Assembly: GCF_038066715.1 (NCBI RefSeq)
Contig: NZ_JBBUKT010000005.1
Coordinates: forward strand, 1 to 64,000
Source of the DNA: Luteolibacter sp. Y139
GTDB taxonomy: Bacteria; Verrucomicrobiota; Verrucomicrobiia; Verrucomicrobiales; Akkermansiaceae
Direction of reading: 5' to 3'
DNA: 64,000 nucleotides
The position numbers and the translations under genes are program-made. The notes beneath the pieces are model-generated. The model searched no databases and had not been told where the DNA came from. It saw only the letters and a list, made by a program, of their open reading frames with translations. This document shows positions 41,516 through 49,700 of the stretch, one piece after another. The first letter of the stretch is position 1. Every line of letters begins with the position of its first letter.

Positions 41516-41920
41516 ATGATGAAGGAGCGGCCGTTTTATCGATGGAAGAGCTTTTGGCTCGGGGTCTTCGTGCTGGTGTTCTTCAGTTCGGCGTGGGTGA
41601 GGTCGGTGCATCATCGCGACGAGGTGAGCTTGTTTTTCACGAGCGTGCAGCGCGAGTTGACGCTGGGAAGCAGGGCGGGATCGTGCACGTTATCCTGGGA
41701 GGAATTGCCAGTGACGGGTGCGATCTGGCCTGCCTTCGTGACGAGATCCCGGGAGCGTGATGGCGGGACGTGGTTTCAAGAGGCGGTGGAAATCACTGAC
41801 ATGGGTGGCGGTCACTATTGGGCGGAGACGGCCTATTGGTTTCTCATCCTGCTCTTTCTGGCGGCTTGGCTTGGATTCCTTTTCTGGCGTGTTAGGAAGC
41901 AGAGGGAAATTCGCCGGTGA
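41516..41920 (+). CDS. RWKSFW-family two-helix membrane protein
   Basis: 134 residues from the ATG at 41516 (MMKERPFYRWKSFWLGVFVL). Loop about 30-100 with EVSLFFTSVQRELTLGSRAG; helix 2 AYWFLILLFLAAWLGFLFW; tail RVRKQREIRR. It lies 26 nt after copy 1 of the lipoprotein and its stop (TGA) overlaps the next ATG. The pair lipoprotein + RWKSFW is repeated immediately downstream. Confidence 0.86.
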   Translation: MMKERPFYRWKSFWLGVFVLVFFSSAWVRSVHHRDEVSLFFTSVQRELTLGSRAGSCTLSWEELPVTGAIWPAFVTRSRERDGGTWFQEAVEITDMGGGHYWAETAYWFLILLFLAAWLGFLFWRVRKQREIRR

Positions 41921-42423
41921 TGATCCCTATGATGAAGATGAAGAAGGTGCTGCTGACGACGGCTGCGATGATGCTGATGGCCTGCTCTAAAAAGCAGGAG
42001 GCTGCGGGAACAGACGCGGCTGCGGCTCCAGCTTCACCTGCGGCTCCAACTGCGGCAGCGACCGGGCATGAGATCAGGGTGTACAAGATGGGGGCGTATT
42101 CGAGGGAGACCTTCTTTCACAAGTTCAGCCGGCGGATGATCATCGGGTTCGAGGGTGAGGTGCCGCGGGAGGAGCAGGATCGTCTGGATGCGAGGACGGA
42201 AGAGGTCGACGTTCCCCATAAGTCGGCGATTTACCTCGGGAGGCGAACGGATGACTTCGGGATCGGGTCTTACCATTCGGCTTCGGCGCAGGTCGATCCG
42301 GAGGCGAGTGGGGAGTCGGAGTTCGTGCTGATCAACAATTCGAGGGTGCCAGTCAGCGTCCGGGTTTATTGGAAGGAGGATCCGTCGGCGGAGGCGGCGG
42401 GAGATGGGGGCGCGAAGCCGTAG
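41920..42423 (+). CDS. Small lipoprotein, copy 2
   Basis: 167 residues if the ATG at 41920 is used; 41929 or 41932 are also possible. Lipobox LMAC, Ala/Pro-rich linker, then HKFSRRMIIGFEGEVPREEQ, IYLGRRTDDFGIGSYHSA, DPEASGESEFVLINNSRVPV and VRVYWKEDPSAEA, parallel to copy 1. TGATG coupling to the preceding gene. The duplicated unit spans lipoprotein plus membrane protein. Confidence 0.87.
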   Translation: MIPMMKMKKVLLTTAAMMLMACSKKQEAAGTDAAAAPASPAAPTAAATGHEIRVYKMGAYSRETFFHKFSRRMIIGFEGEVPREEQDRLDARTEEVDVPHKSAIYLGRRTDDFGIGSYHSASAQVDPEASGESEFVLINNSRVPVSVRVYWKEDPSAEAAGDGGAKP

Positions 42424-42449
42424 GGATGAACGGAGTGGCGAACGCTGTG

Positions 42450-42872
42450 ATGATGAGGGCGCGGCCGTTTTACCGATGGAAGAGCTTTTGGCTCGGGATC
42501 TTCGTGCTGGTGTGCCTGGGGTGGGGATGGAGGCGGGCGATGAAGGGTAATGGGGGTGCGGAGGTAACTTGCCTTGGGTATCAAGCCGGAATCATGAACT
42601 ACGAGGGCCGGGCGAGTTTCTTCGTGCATGTCGGCCTGCGGAGGTGGGGGATGAGTGCAGGGTCCTATCCGCGTGATTCGCCGGCGGTGTGGTTTGTCGG
42701 GCCGTGGGATGTCGAGGTGTCGAGGGGGAGACCTTTGCCCAACGGGGCGATGGAAACTCCGCATGCCTACTTCCGCTTTGCCCACTGGTTTCTGATGCTT
42801 GTGTTCCTGGTGCTGTGGTCGGCGTGGCTGGCGTGGAAGTGGAAGGGTGAGGAGGAGAGGAAACTGATGTGA
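42450..42872 (+). CDS. RWKSFW-family two-helix membrane protein
   Basis: 140 residues from the ATG at 42450 (MMRARPFYRWKSFWLGIFVL). The N-terminus is almost identical to that of 41516-41920, but the loop is unrelated (TCLGYQAGIMNYEGRASFFV, PWDVEVSRGRPLPNG). Helix 2 is AHWFLMLVFLVLWSAWLAW, tail KWKGEEERKLM. A good example of duplication followed by replacement or fast change of the loop only. Confidence 0.86.
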   Translation: MMRARPFYRWKSFWLGIFVLVCLGWGWRRAMKGNGGAEVTCLGYQAGIMNYEGRASFFVHVGLRRWGMSAGSYPRDSPAVWFVGPWDVEVSRGRPLPNGAMETPHAYFRFAHWFLMLVFLVLWSAWLAWKWKGEEERKLM

Positions 42873-42876
42873 TGAT

Positions 42877-43281
42877 ATGAAGCGGCGGCCGATTTATCGT
42901 CGTGTTTCGTTTTGGCTGGGGCTGTTCGTGGCGTGCTCGCTGCAGTGGCTGTGGTGGGATTCGCTATGGCACCTGACGGGGACGGGAATGCAGGGTGCGG
43001 ATTGGGCGATGGGGATCCTGCAGATGAAGGGGGAATCGCTGGTGATGTGGGGCCCGGAGCGATTCGATCGCTCTACGGATAAGGTTTGGTTCAACCGGTA
43101 TGAAATTGTTCCCAGCCATTGGGAGAGGAACATTGCGGAGGATGTGCGCGATGGGGACCCGATTGTGCGGATGATGGTGGTGCCGGATGCGATGGTGTTC
43201 GCGGCGTGGATGATCTTGTGGGGCGGGTGGATGGTGTGGCGGTGGGGGAGGGAGCGGCGAGAGGAACGAAGGGTGCCGTGA
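42877..43281 (+). CDS. RWKSFW-like two-helix membrane protein (RRVSFW subgroup)
   Basis: 134 residues (MKRRPIYRRVSFWLGLFVAC). The core is RRVSFW instead of RWKSFW, shared with the last gene of the string (44723-45136). The loop is acidic/aromatic; helix 2 is AMVFAAWMILWGGWMVW with tail RWGRERREERR. It is separated from the next gene by a family E repeat, which splits the string into two halves. Confidence 0.84.
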   Translation: MKRRPIYRRVSFWLGLFVACSLQWLWWDSLWHLTGTGMQGADWAMGILQMKGESLVMWGPERFDRSTDKVWFNRYEIVPSHWERNIAEDVRDGDPIVRMMVVPDAMVFAAWMILWGGWMVWRWGRERREERRVP

Positions 43282-43312
43282 GATGAAGTGGCGCCGGTGC
43301 GTGTGGACGCGC

Positions 43313-43424
43313 GCTTCCGCAACCTCTTCGAGGTAGGAGCGAGAGACTGGCATTTCCCGGGGTAGTCTCCTTGCGCCGGCAACCCAGGGCTTTGGTGTGC
43401 GGTCCCTTTGGGATAAAGAGGGCT
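43313..43424 (+). repeat. Three-hairpin composite repeat (family E)
   Basis: Stems CCTC-TTC-GAGG after TTCCGCAA, a partly matching CCCGGGGT/AACCCAGGG, and TCCC-TTT-GGGA with tail TAAAGAGG. Inserted between two RWKSFW genes that are elsewhere tightly coupled, so it interrupts the operon. Confidence 0.8.
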
Positions 43425-43517
43425 GAGGTGTCCGCTGTGCCAGGATATCCGCCGTGCTGAGGTGGCGGCGGAGGAAGGGATGCTTGATGAAGTTCAACTC
43501 GCCATGATAGAGGCGGG

Positions 43518-43933
43518 ATGAGCATGACCCTGCGACCGATCTACCGGTGGAAGAGTTTTTGGCTGGGGATCCTGCTGCTGGGTTGCCTGGGGTGGGCGAA
43601 TTGGCGGTCGCATGTGCAGGGCCGCTCTGCGGGGTGGCACGGCAGATTCCTGGTGGGAATCGCACGCTGGGAGGGCGCCACTTATGTTCAAGCAGGAGAA
43701 GGTCTCAGTACTGGGGGGAGCGGAGGATTTTACGAATCCTTCAATGGGGAGACGATCGGGCAGATCCGGAATTTATGGAGAGACGACGGAGCGCGATGGT
43801 GGATGGGGCGCGTGCCGGATGCGGTGGTGGGTGCGTGCGTGCTGGTGGGGTGGTGGGGTGGTCGGCGTTTCTCGGGTGGCGGTGGAGAGGGATGAAGCGT
43901 CTAACAGATTTGGAGAGGGAGGTGGGGTCGTGA
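43518..43933 (+). pseudogene. RWKSFW-family gene frameshifted by an 8-bp tandem duplication
   Basis: The N-terminus MSMTLRPIYRWKSFWLGILL is intact, but the frame breaks after DAVVGACVLVGW and runs to a stop at 43895 (125 residues). The normal C-terminus (WSAFLGWRWRGMKRLTDLE) continues in another frame to 43933. At the break GGTGGGGT occurs twice in tandem (43844-43851, 43852-43859); removing one copy restores one frame from 43518 to the TGA at 43931-43933, which overlaps the next ATG. Either a recent knock-out or a reversible slippage switch; a sequencing error is also possible. Confidence 0.75.
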
Positions 43934-44319
43934 TGCGGCGGCCGATGTACCGGTGGAAGAGCTTTTGGCTGGGGATCCTGGTGCTGGGATTCCTGGGGTG
44001 GGCGAACTGGCAATCGCATGTGACGGGCGTGGTGATGGGCTGGGATGGGAGCCCGACGCTGGCATTCGCGCGGGCGAGCGGGGATACCTATGTCATTGCG
44101 AAAGGTGGTTTCCCGTGGCGTGGGAGATGGGGCCAAAACACCCTCGACAATGCAACGATCGGCGAGTTGGTAAGAAATTGGAGGGATATCTATTGGGTGG
44201 GGAGTGTGACTGATATCACCGTGGCGTCGGGTGCGCTGGCGGGGTGGGCGGCATTCCTGGCGTGGCGGTTGCGGAGGGAGAGGAGTCTAACAGAAGTGGA
44301 GAGGGAGGTGGGGGCGTGA
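43933..44319 (+). CDS. RWKSFW-family two-helix membrane protein
   Basis: 128 residues from the ATG at 43933 (MRRPMYRWKSFWLGILVLGF). The loop holds a WDGSPTLAFARASGDTY block, similar to the broken sibling upstream, so these two are recent duplicates. Helix 2 is SGALAGWAAFLAW, tail RLRRERSLTEVEREVG. Its start overlaps the stop of 43518-43933 (TGATG) and its stop overlaps the next start (GTGA). Confidence 0.85.
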   Translation: MRRPMYRWKSFWLGILVLGFLGWANWQSHVTGVVMGWDGSPTLAFARASGDTYVIAKGGFPWRGRWGQNTLDNATIGELVRNWRDIYWVGSVTDITVASGALAGWAAFLAWRLRRERSLTEVEREVGA

Positions 44320-44723
44320 GGCGGCGGCCGGTTTATCGCTGGAAGAGTTTCTGGCTGGGGGTGCTGGTGCTGGGGTTCTTGGGGTGGGCTTGGGTGCAGG
44401 CGGTGGAGAGGGATCGATGGCTGGGGGTTGATACGCCGTTGGTGACGCTCGGGATCGGCCAGGTGGAGGGCAGGGCGGGATTTGTGGTGAACCTGAGGCG
44501 CGACCGTTGGAGGGTCTGGAGGGGCGAGAGGCTTCGGGAAGACAAGGCGGGCTGCTTTCCTAGTCCATGGGATGTGAGGGCAATGATGATGGATAGTGGC
44601 CCATCGCGGGTGCCGCATTTTCATGCGCGGTTTGCGCATTGGTTTCTGATTCCCGCTTTCCTGGGGCTGTGGTTGTCTTGGCTGAGATGGAGGTGGAAGC
44701 AGGAGGAGGAGCGAATCATGTGA
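44316..44723 (+). CDS. RWKSFW-family two-helix membrane protein (GTG start)
   Basis: 135 residues beginning at the GTG at 44316, chosen because it overlaps the upstream stop (GTGA) and directly precedes RRRPVYRWKSFWLGVLVLGF. Loop with LVTLGIGQVEGRAGFVVNLR; helix 2 AHWFLIPAFLGLWLSWL; tail RWRWKQEEERIM. TGATG junction downstream. Confidence 0.85.
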   Translation: MRRRPVYRWKSFWLGVLVLGFLGWAWVQAVERDRWLGVDTPLVTLGIGQVEGRAGFVVNLRRDRWRVWRGERLREDKAGCFPSPWDVRAMMMDSGPSRVPHFHARFAHWFLIPAFLGLWLSWLRWRWKQEEERIM

Positions 44724-45136
44724 TGACGCGGCGGCCGGTGTATCGACGCGTTTCGTTTTGGCTGGGGCTGTTCGTGGCGTGCTTCCTCGGGTGGGGGTGG
44801 TGGGATAGCTACCGGAGGTGCCCGGGGTTTGCGTGGGAGCGCGGGGGGAAGGCGGTGATCGTCCTCAGGATGGACGGGGTGACCGGGGTGACGAGGGGGC
44901 CAAGCGATGCGATGAAAATTCGTCGCGGGTCTTTGAGTTCGATGGTGATGACGGCACGCGCTGCGCTGTCCTGGGAGAAGCTGTGGAAAGATGCCGGGAG
45001 CGGAGCGGGTGTGCGATTTGTGAGGATTCCGGATGGGGTGGTGTTTGCCGGTTGGCTGGTGGTGTGGGGCGGGTGGATGGGGTGGCGATGGTGGAGGGAG
45101 AGGAAGGCAGAGTGCCGGGTGATCAGTGATCCGTGA
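44723..45136 (+). CDS. RWKSFW-like two-helix membrane protein (RRVSFW subgroup)
   Basis: 137 residues from the ATG at 44723 (MTRRPVYRRVSFWLGLFVAC). N-terminus nearly identical to that of 42877-43281; loop rich in Met/Arg/Ser (GVTRGPSDAMKIRRGSLSSM); helix 2 VVFAGWLVVWGGWMGW; tail RWWRERKAECR. The last residues (VISDP) are encoded by the first bases of the downstream GATCAGTGATC repeat, so the stop is repeat-derived. Confidence 0.84.
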   Translation: MTRRPVYRRVSFWLGLFVACFLGWGWWDSYRRCPGFAWERGGKAVIVLRMDGVTGVTRGPSDAMKIRRGSLSSMVMTARAALSWEKLWKDAGSGAGVRFVRIPDGVVFAGWLVVWGGWMGWRWWRERKAECRVISDP

Positions 45137-45380
45137 AACAGCCCCGGACTGATGGAGGAACGAACCGCGGAGGCGCGGAGGTCGCAGAGAGAGCGCGGAG
45201 AAGCAGCCGCGGACCGGTGAATTAAATGAACCGCCAAGACGCCAAGGAGGAGCCGGGGAATGGGAGATCGCGGACTGTTAGAGTTCCGGTTGGAGGGGTG
45301 AAGCGGAGTTTGCCTTGCCGGAAGGACGCAGTTGGATCGTTACGAAGCTGGGGCGACAGGAGTGTCGCCGCTCCTCAGGG
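45117..45380 (+). repeat. GATCAG/CGCGGAGG repeat plus hairpins C and D
   Basis: GATCAGTGATC from 45120, CGCGGAGGCGCGGAGGTCGC near 45168, a family C copy with degenerate right arm at 45320-45345, and family D (GGCGACA-GGAG-TGTCGCC, tail GCTCCTCAGGG) at 45352-45380. The D copy lies inside the 3' end of the minus-strand gene at 45340. Confidence 0.75.
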
Positions 45381-45765
45381 CGAGGCGTTTCATGCGGTGG
45401 TGGCGCCAGGTGAGGAGGGCGGTCCAGGGGAGGATGAAGGTGAGGGCGATGAGCCACCAGGCGAGGTAGGTCTTGGAGCTGGTGCTGTCCTGGTTGTGGA
45501 TGAACGGCGCGGGGAAGTAATGGGTGGGTTCGTCGGGGTCGAAGAGGATGGTCTCGAAATGCCAATTATCGACGGCCTTGCCGGGGAAGGAGAAGCGGAT
45601 GAAGGCGAGGGAGCCGTCCATGCTTCCTACGATGCGGACCGTACTTCCGTGGTCGAAGGTTAGCGCATCCTGACGGGTGGTGGATCTGATCCATGCCCAG
45701 CCGATGAAGGCGAGGATGAGGATGCCGAACCAGAGGGACTTCCAGCGGATGAGGGGGCGGGGCAC
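45340..45765 (-). CDS. RWKSFW-family two-helix membrane protein with repeat-encoded C-terminus
   Basis: 141 residues from a GTG at 45763-45765 (VPRPLIRWKSLWFGILILAF); the related gene at 51173-51580 has ATG at the same place, and an ATG at 45807 is another option. Helix 2 AWWLIALTFILPWTALLTW, tail RHHRMKRLALR. The last dozen residues (SGDTPVAPAS) and the stop come from the family D and C elements, whereas its relative ends ATIHPV. Confidence 0.8.
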   Translation of the reverse strand: MPRPLIRWKSLWFGILILAFIGWAWIRSTTRQDALTFDHGSTVRIVGSMDGSLAFIRFSFPGKAVDNWHFETILFDPDEPTHYFPAPFIHNQDSTSSKTYLAWWLIALTFILPWTALLTWRHHRMKRLALRSGDTPVAPAS

Positions 45766-45857
45766 TGGGGGAAGTGAATCAGCAATGGCGGATCTTCCAA
45801 TCTGCAATCAGGCTGGGGTGAGGTTGGAAGGTGGGGATGATGGCAAGGAGGGAGTGC

Positions 45858-46010
45858 CGGGTGATCAGTGATCGGTGAAACAGCCCCGGACTGATGGAGG
45901 AACGAACCGCGGAGGCGCGGAGGTCGCAGAGAGAGCGCGGAGAAGCAGCCCCGGGCTGTGGGAGGAATGAACCGCGGATGACTCGGATGGCCGCGGATGA
46001 AGAAGATTTT
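45858..46010 (+). repeat. GATCAG/CGCGGAGG composite repeat, second copy
   Basis: Nearly identical for about 90 nt to 45117-45205 (GTGATCAGTGATC, then CCGGACTGATGGAGGAACG and the CGCGGAGG tract), then CCGCGGATGACTCGGATGG. No gene in 45766-46102. Confidence 0.75.
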
Positions 46011-46102
46011 TTTGGGGGGAGGGAGAGCGCCGTGGGATTCCATTGTGAAGGGTGGATTCGAATGGTGAGGCTCGGCGGGATGGGGCAGGATGGGGTGTGA
46101 CG

Positions 46103-46411
46103 ATGAACGTCTATCGGAAATTCTGCGAGAGGGTGGGGATGAAGCCGGGGCTTTATGGGGTGGCGTGCTTCGTGGGATTCGTGGGGACAGTGGCGGCGAT
46201 GTTCCTGCAGAAGGTGAACGGAGTGGAGGGCGCTGTGGTGCTCTGCGCTCCGGAGATGATCTTGCCGTTTCTGGTGGTGGCGGTCTCGGCGGAGGGGGCA
46301 TGGTCGGAGAGGGTGGGGAAGGTGATGTACGGGAACCTGGTCACGATCTTCGGGGTGTTCTTTCCCGGCGCGGTGTTGGGGATGTTGCTGGGGGCGTGGC
46401 TGGGAGGATGA
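46103..46411 (+). CDS. Small membrane protein
   Basis: 102 residues from the ATG at 46103 (MNVYRKFCERVGMKPGLYGV). Three hydrophobic helices: YGVACFVGFVGTVAAMFL, ILPFLVVAVSAEGAW (weaker) and LVTIFGVFFPGAVLGMLLGA. No RWKSFW features. Function unknown; flanked on both sides by repeats and probably transcribed alone. Confidence 0.7.
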   Translation: MNVYRKFCERVGMKPGLYGVACFVGFVGTVAAMFLQKVNGVEGAVVLCAPEMILPFLVVAVSAEGAWSERVGKVMYGNLVTIFGVFFPGAVLGMLLGAWLGG

Positions 46412-46751
46412 TGCTTTGCGAAGGGGGCGGGGATGGGGTCTTTGTTGCGTGGGTTTTGGGGGACGGAACGACAGGCGTGTCGTCCCTCCTTAGGGGCGTG
46501 AGATTTTGTTCACGCTTTACCGGAGCTTCGCCGCAGCAGGGCTGCTGGCATTGAGTGGCAGCAGGGCTGCGCGCAGTCCGGGTCTGCGACCGCTGGGGCG
46601 GGGCGGAAGACGAAGCGGGATCGTCAGGTGCTTCGGCGAGCCGGAGGCACGCGCACCCAGCGGGGCCGGTGGTGGGGCGCGCTGTTAGAGAGGCTTCGTC
46701 CGCACTCGGAGAGTGCGGACCACTATGCCGGGATGATGCTGTTGAATTGCC
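46412..46751 (+). repeat. Repeat cluster: families D, F and B
   Basis: 46468-46496: ACGACA-GGCG-TGTCGT with tail CCTCCTTAGGGG (family D). 46528-46620: family F tract with CGCAGCAGGGCTGCTGGCA and GCAGTCCGGGTCTGCGAC, repeated at about 62118-62190. 46700-46723: family B. No gene. Confidence 0.75.
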
Positions 46752-49700
46752 TCACGGGGTGCGGAGGCGGAAGAAGAGGCGGGGGAGGGTTGGAGAGACT
46801 TGCAGGGAGGTGGCGTTGAGGGGGAGGGCGCTGGTGATGCTGCTGCTTTCGGGTGTGGCGGAGAGTTGCCAGGTGCCATTGGCCTCGGGGGTGGCGAGGG
46901 TTTGCCAGGTGGTGAGGTCGGTGGAGAACTCGAGGGTGGTGGCGGTGGCGGCGGCTTCGGTGGCGGAGGGGAGGTGGAGTTGCCAGGTGCCGGTGGAGGA
47001 TTGGGTGAGGGTTAAGACCGGTGAAGCTGGCGGGGTGATGATTTGCGAAGGTGCTTCTGCTAGAGGGGCGGCGGTGGCGGGGAGGATGATGTCCAGCTGC
47101 TCGATTGAAGAGAGGGTGATGAGGATGACATCGTCCTCTGCATTGCCATCGTAGTCGCGGAGGAGGGCGAGCTGGCCGTTTGCGGCCTGGAGCTTGCGGA
47201 TGTGGAAGGCCTCGTCGGCGGGGAGGGGGATTTCGACGATGAGCTCGGGGGCGGAGTCATCGAAGGGGAGGCGGTAGAAGGTGAGGGAGTCGCCGGCGGT
47301 GGCGAGGATGTCAGCGGTGATGAGGGTGAAGGTATTGAAGCGGTGGCCGGCGGGAGCGCTGAGGGTCCAGAGGGGAAGGCTGCCGGTTGCGGAGAAGGCG
47401 TGGATGATCTGGTGATCGGGATACTGCGAGCTGGCGATGAGGAGGCCGGTATCGGTGGAGGCGAGGGTGGTGCCGAAGATTTCGTCTTCGTCCGCGGTGG
47501 GGCTGACGAGGGTGCGGACGAGTTTGCCCTTGGCTCGGTCGTGTTGGAAGACGGCGCCGCCGGAGACGGGGGAGCTGATCGAGACGGAGGTATTATTCGC
47601 GGTAATGGCGGAGCCGAAGCCGAGGGCGTGGGTCTTGGGCGCCTTGTAGGTGCGGGTCTTCTTGCCGGTGGCGAGGTCGTACTGGAGGACTTGGCCGGCG
47701 GTGAGCTTGGGCTTTGGCAAGAGGGTGTTAGATCCGGGTGCGCCGACCCAGAGGGTATTGTCGCGGGCGAAGAGGGTGTCGCCGAAGTGGTTGACGTCCT
47801 TCATTCCCTTGAGGATGCGGACGGGAGTCTTGCCGTTCGTAGCGGGCTGATAGATCTGGATCTGCGAGGGCTTCGGCTTCTTGGCGGGGCCGAAGGCGCC
47901 CTGGGTGACGGCGAGCCAATTGCCAGTGCTGGCGATGGCGATGCCGAAGGTGCTGCTGCCCTCGAAGCCGAAGAGTGAGCCGTGGGTGAAGGCGGCGCTG
48001 CCGGTCCATGCGAGGAGGTTTTCCTCAAGGGGTGGGCTGAGGTGGGCCCAGCCGCTGGCGACGGGGGCGAAGTCGCGGCCGAAGTCCTGGAGGGTGTGGG
48101 TTACTTCGGAGAGTGGCAGCAGGTCGTCATCGATGAGCTGGACCGCGGTGCGGATGGTGCGGGTGATGCCATTGCCGGAGAGGGTGATCTCGAAGGGGGC
48201 GGCGATGTCGCCCTCGGGGAGCTGGTCATCGACCGGGCGCACGGGGTGCAGGAAGGTGGTGGTGCCAGCGGGGATGACGATGGGGCCGCCCTCGGTGCCG
48301 GTCCAGTCGGCGGCCTCATTGTGATGGGCGGGAACGGGGCGGATGGTGACGGTGATGGGGAAGGGGGCGGCTTCTGTTAGATGGAAGTCGAGTGAACCGA
48401 AGTTCTCGTGGACTGGAGCTGGATCGACGATGCCGGGTAGGCTGGTGTCCTGGATGAAGCGGGCGGCGACCCTGTCGTCCTGGCGGAGGTCCTGCCAGCG
48501 GATCGTGGCGGCGATATTGGTGTCGGCGGTGGAGAGGTCATAGAGCGTGAGGTAGCCATTGCCCGGCTGGGCGGGTGCGGTGGCGCCTTCGGGGAGGTAG
48601 GCGGCGAGAGCCTCATCCGACTCTGCGAACAGGGTTCCGACTTCAAGTCCGGAGGGAGTCTCGAAGATGTGGATGAGGGCTGGCTCGCTGGCGGCGCCGT
48701 TGCTGACGAAGATGCGAGTGCCGACGATGCGGAGATCGGTGATGTATTTCAGCGGTCCATTCGCGGGGCGGAGGGGCTTGAGACCGAGGGTGGGGAATTG
48801 ATCGAGGCGGCTGAACCAGACACGGTTGTCGCGGGCGAAGGCGTAGAGATTGCCATTCGCGGCGATGGGCCCCGGGACGATGTCCATGCCGGCGATGAGC
48901 GGGCCGTCATCGGTGCCGGCGGTGTCGGAGATCCTGCGGATGCCTTTGGAGGGAGCGTCGTGGAAGTGGGCGAGGATCACGCCCTGGGCGTAGACGGCGG
49001 GGCCGGTGAGATCGCTGAGACCGTCCGCGAAAGGCGAAGTGCCCGAGATGGGCGGGGTGAACGGATACTCGAGAATGGAGTGACGATCGTCGAAAAGGAA
49101 ATGGGTATCGCCGAGGTAGACCTCTGGATTGAAATCCGAAGCCTCCACTCGCTGGAAGGGGACGGTGTCCGTGACAGGATCGTAGACGCGGACGGACGAG
49201 CGGCTGGTGAGGAGGGTGCGGCCGGCGTTATTCGAGTAGACCCACATCCACTCGAGGGGAATGGAGGCCAAGGTGGTGGAAGGAGTCCACTGGCCGCCCT
49301 CGAGCGGGCGGGTGAGGACGCGCGGGACATTGCCGGCGGGTGCGTCGGTCGGACTATTGGTCTGGATCAGGCGATCGCCGGCGATGGTGATGTGAGCGGG
49401 GCGGGCGCGGGCGGGAGCTACGGTATCCTGCCATGCGGCGACGGGTGGGAGGCGATGGAGGGAGGAGCCGGTGATGATGCCGTGGATCTGCTTTTCCGGG
49501 ACCAGAATCTCGGCGGGCTGACTGGTGATCTCGAAGACGACGGTTTCATCCTCCTCGATGACATTGTCCTGATAGAGGGTGATCTGCGCGGTGGCCTGGG
49601 TTTGATTCGCGGGGATGGTGATGTCGGTGCTCAGGAGGTTGGAGTCGAAGCGACTGGCGGAACCGATGCCCTCGGGGTTGGTGACGTGGAAGACGGTATC

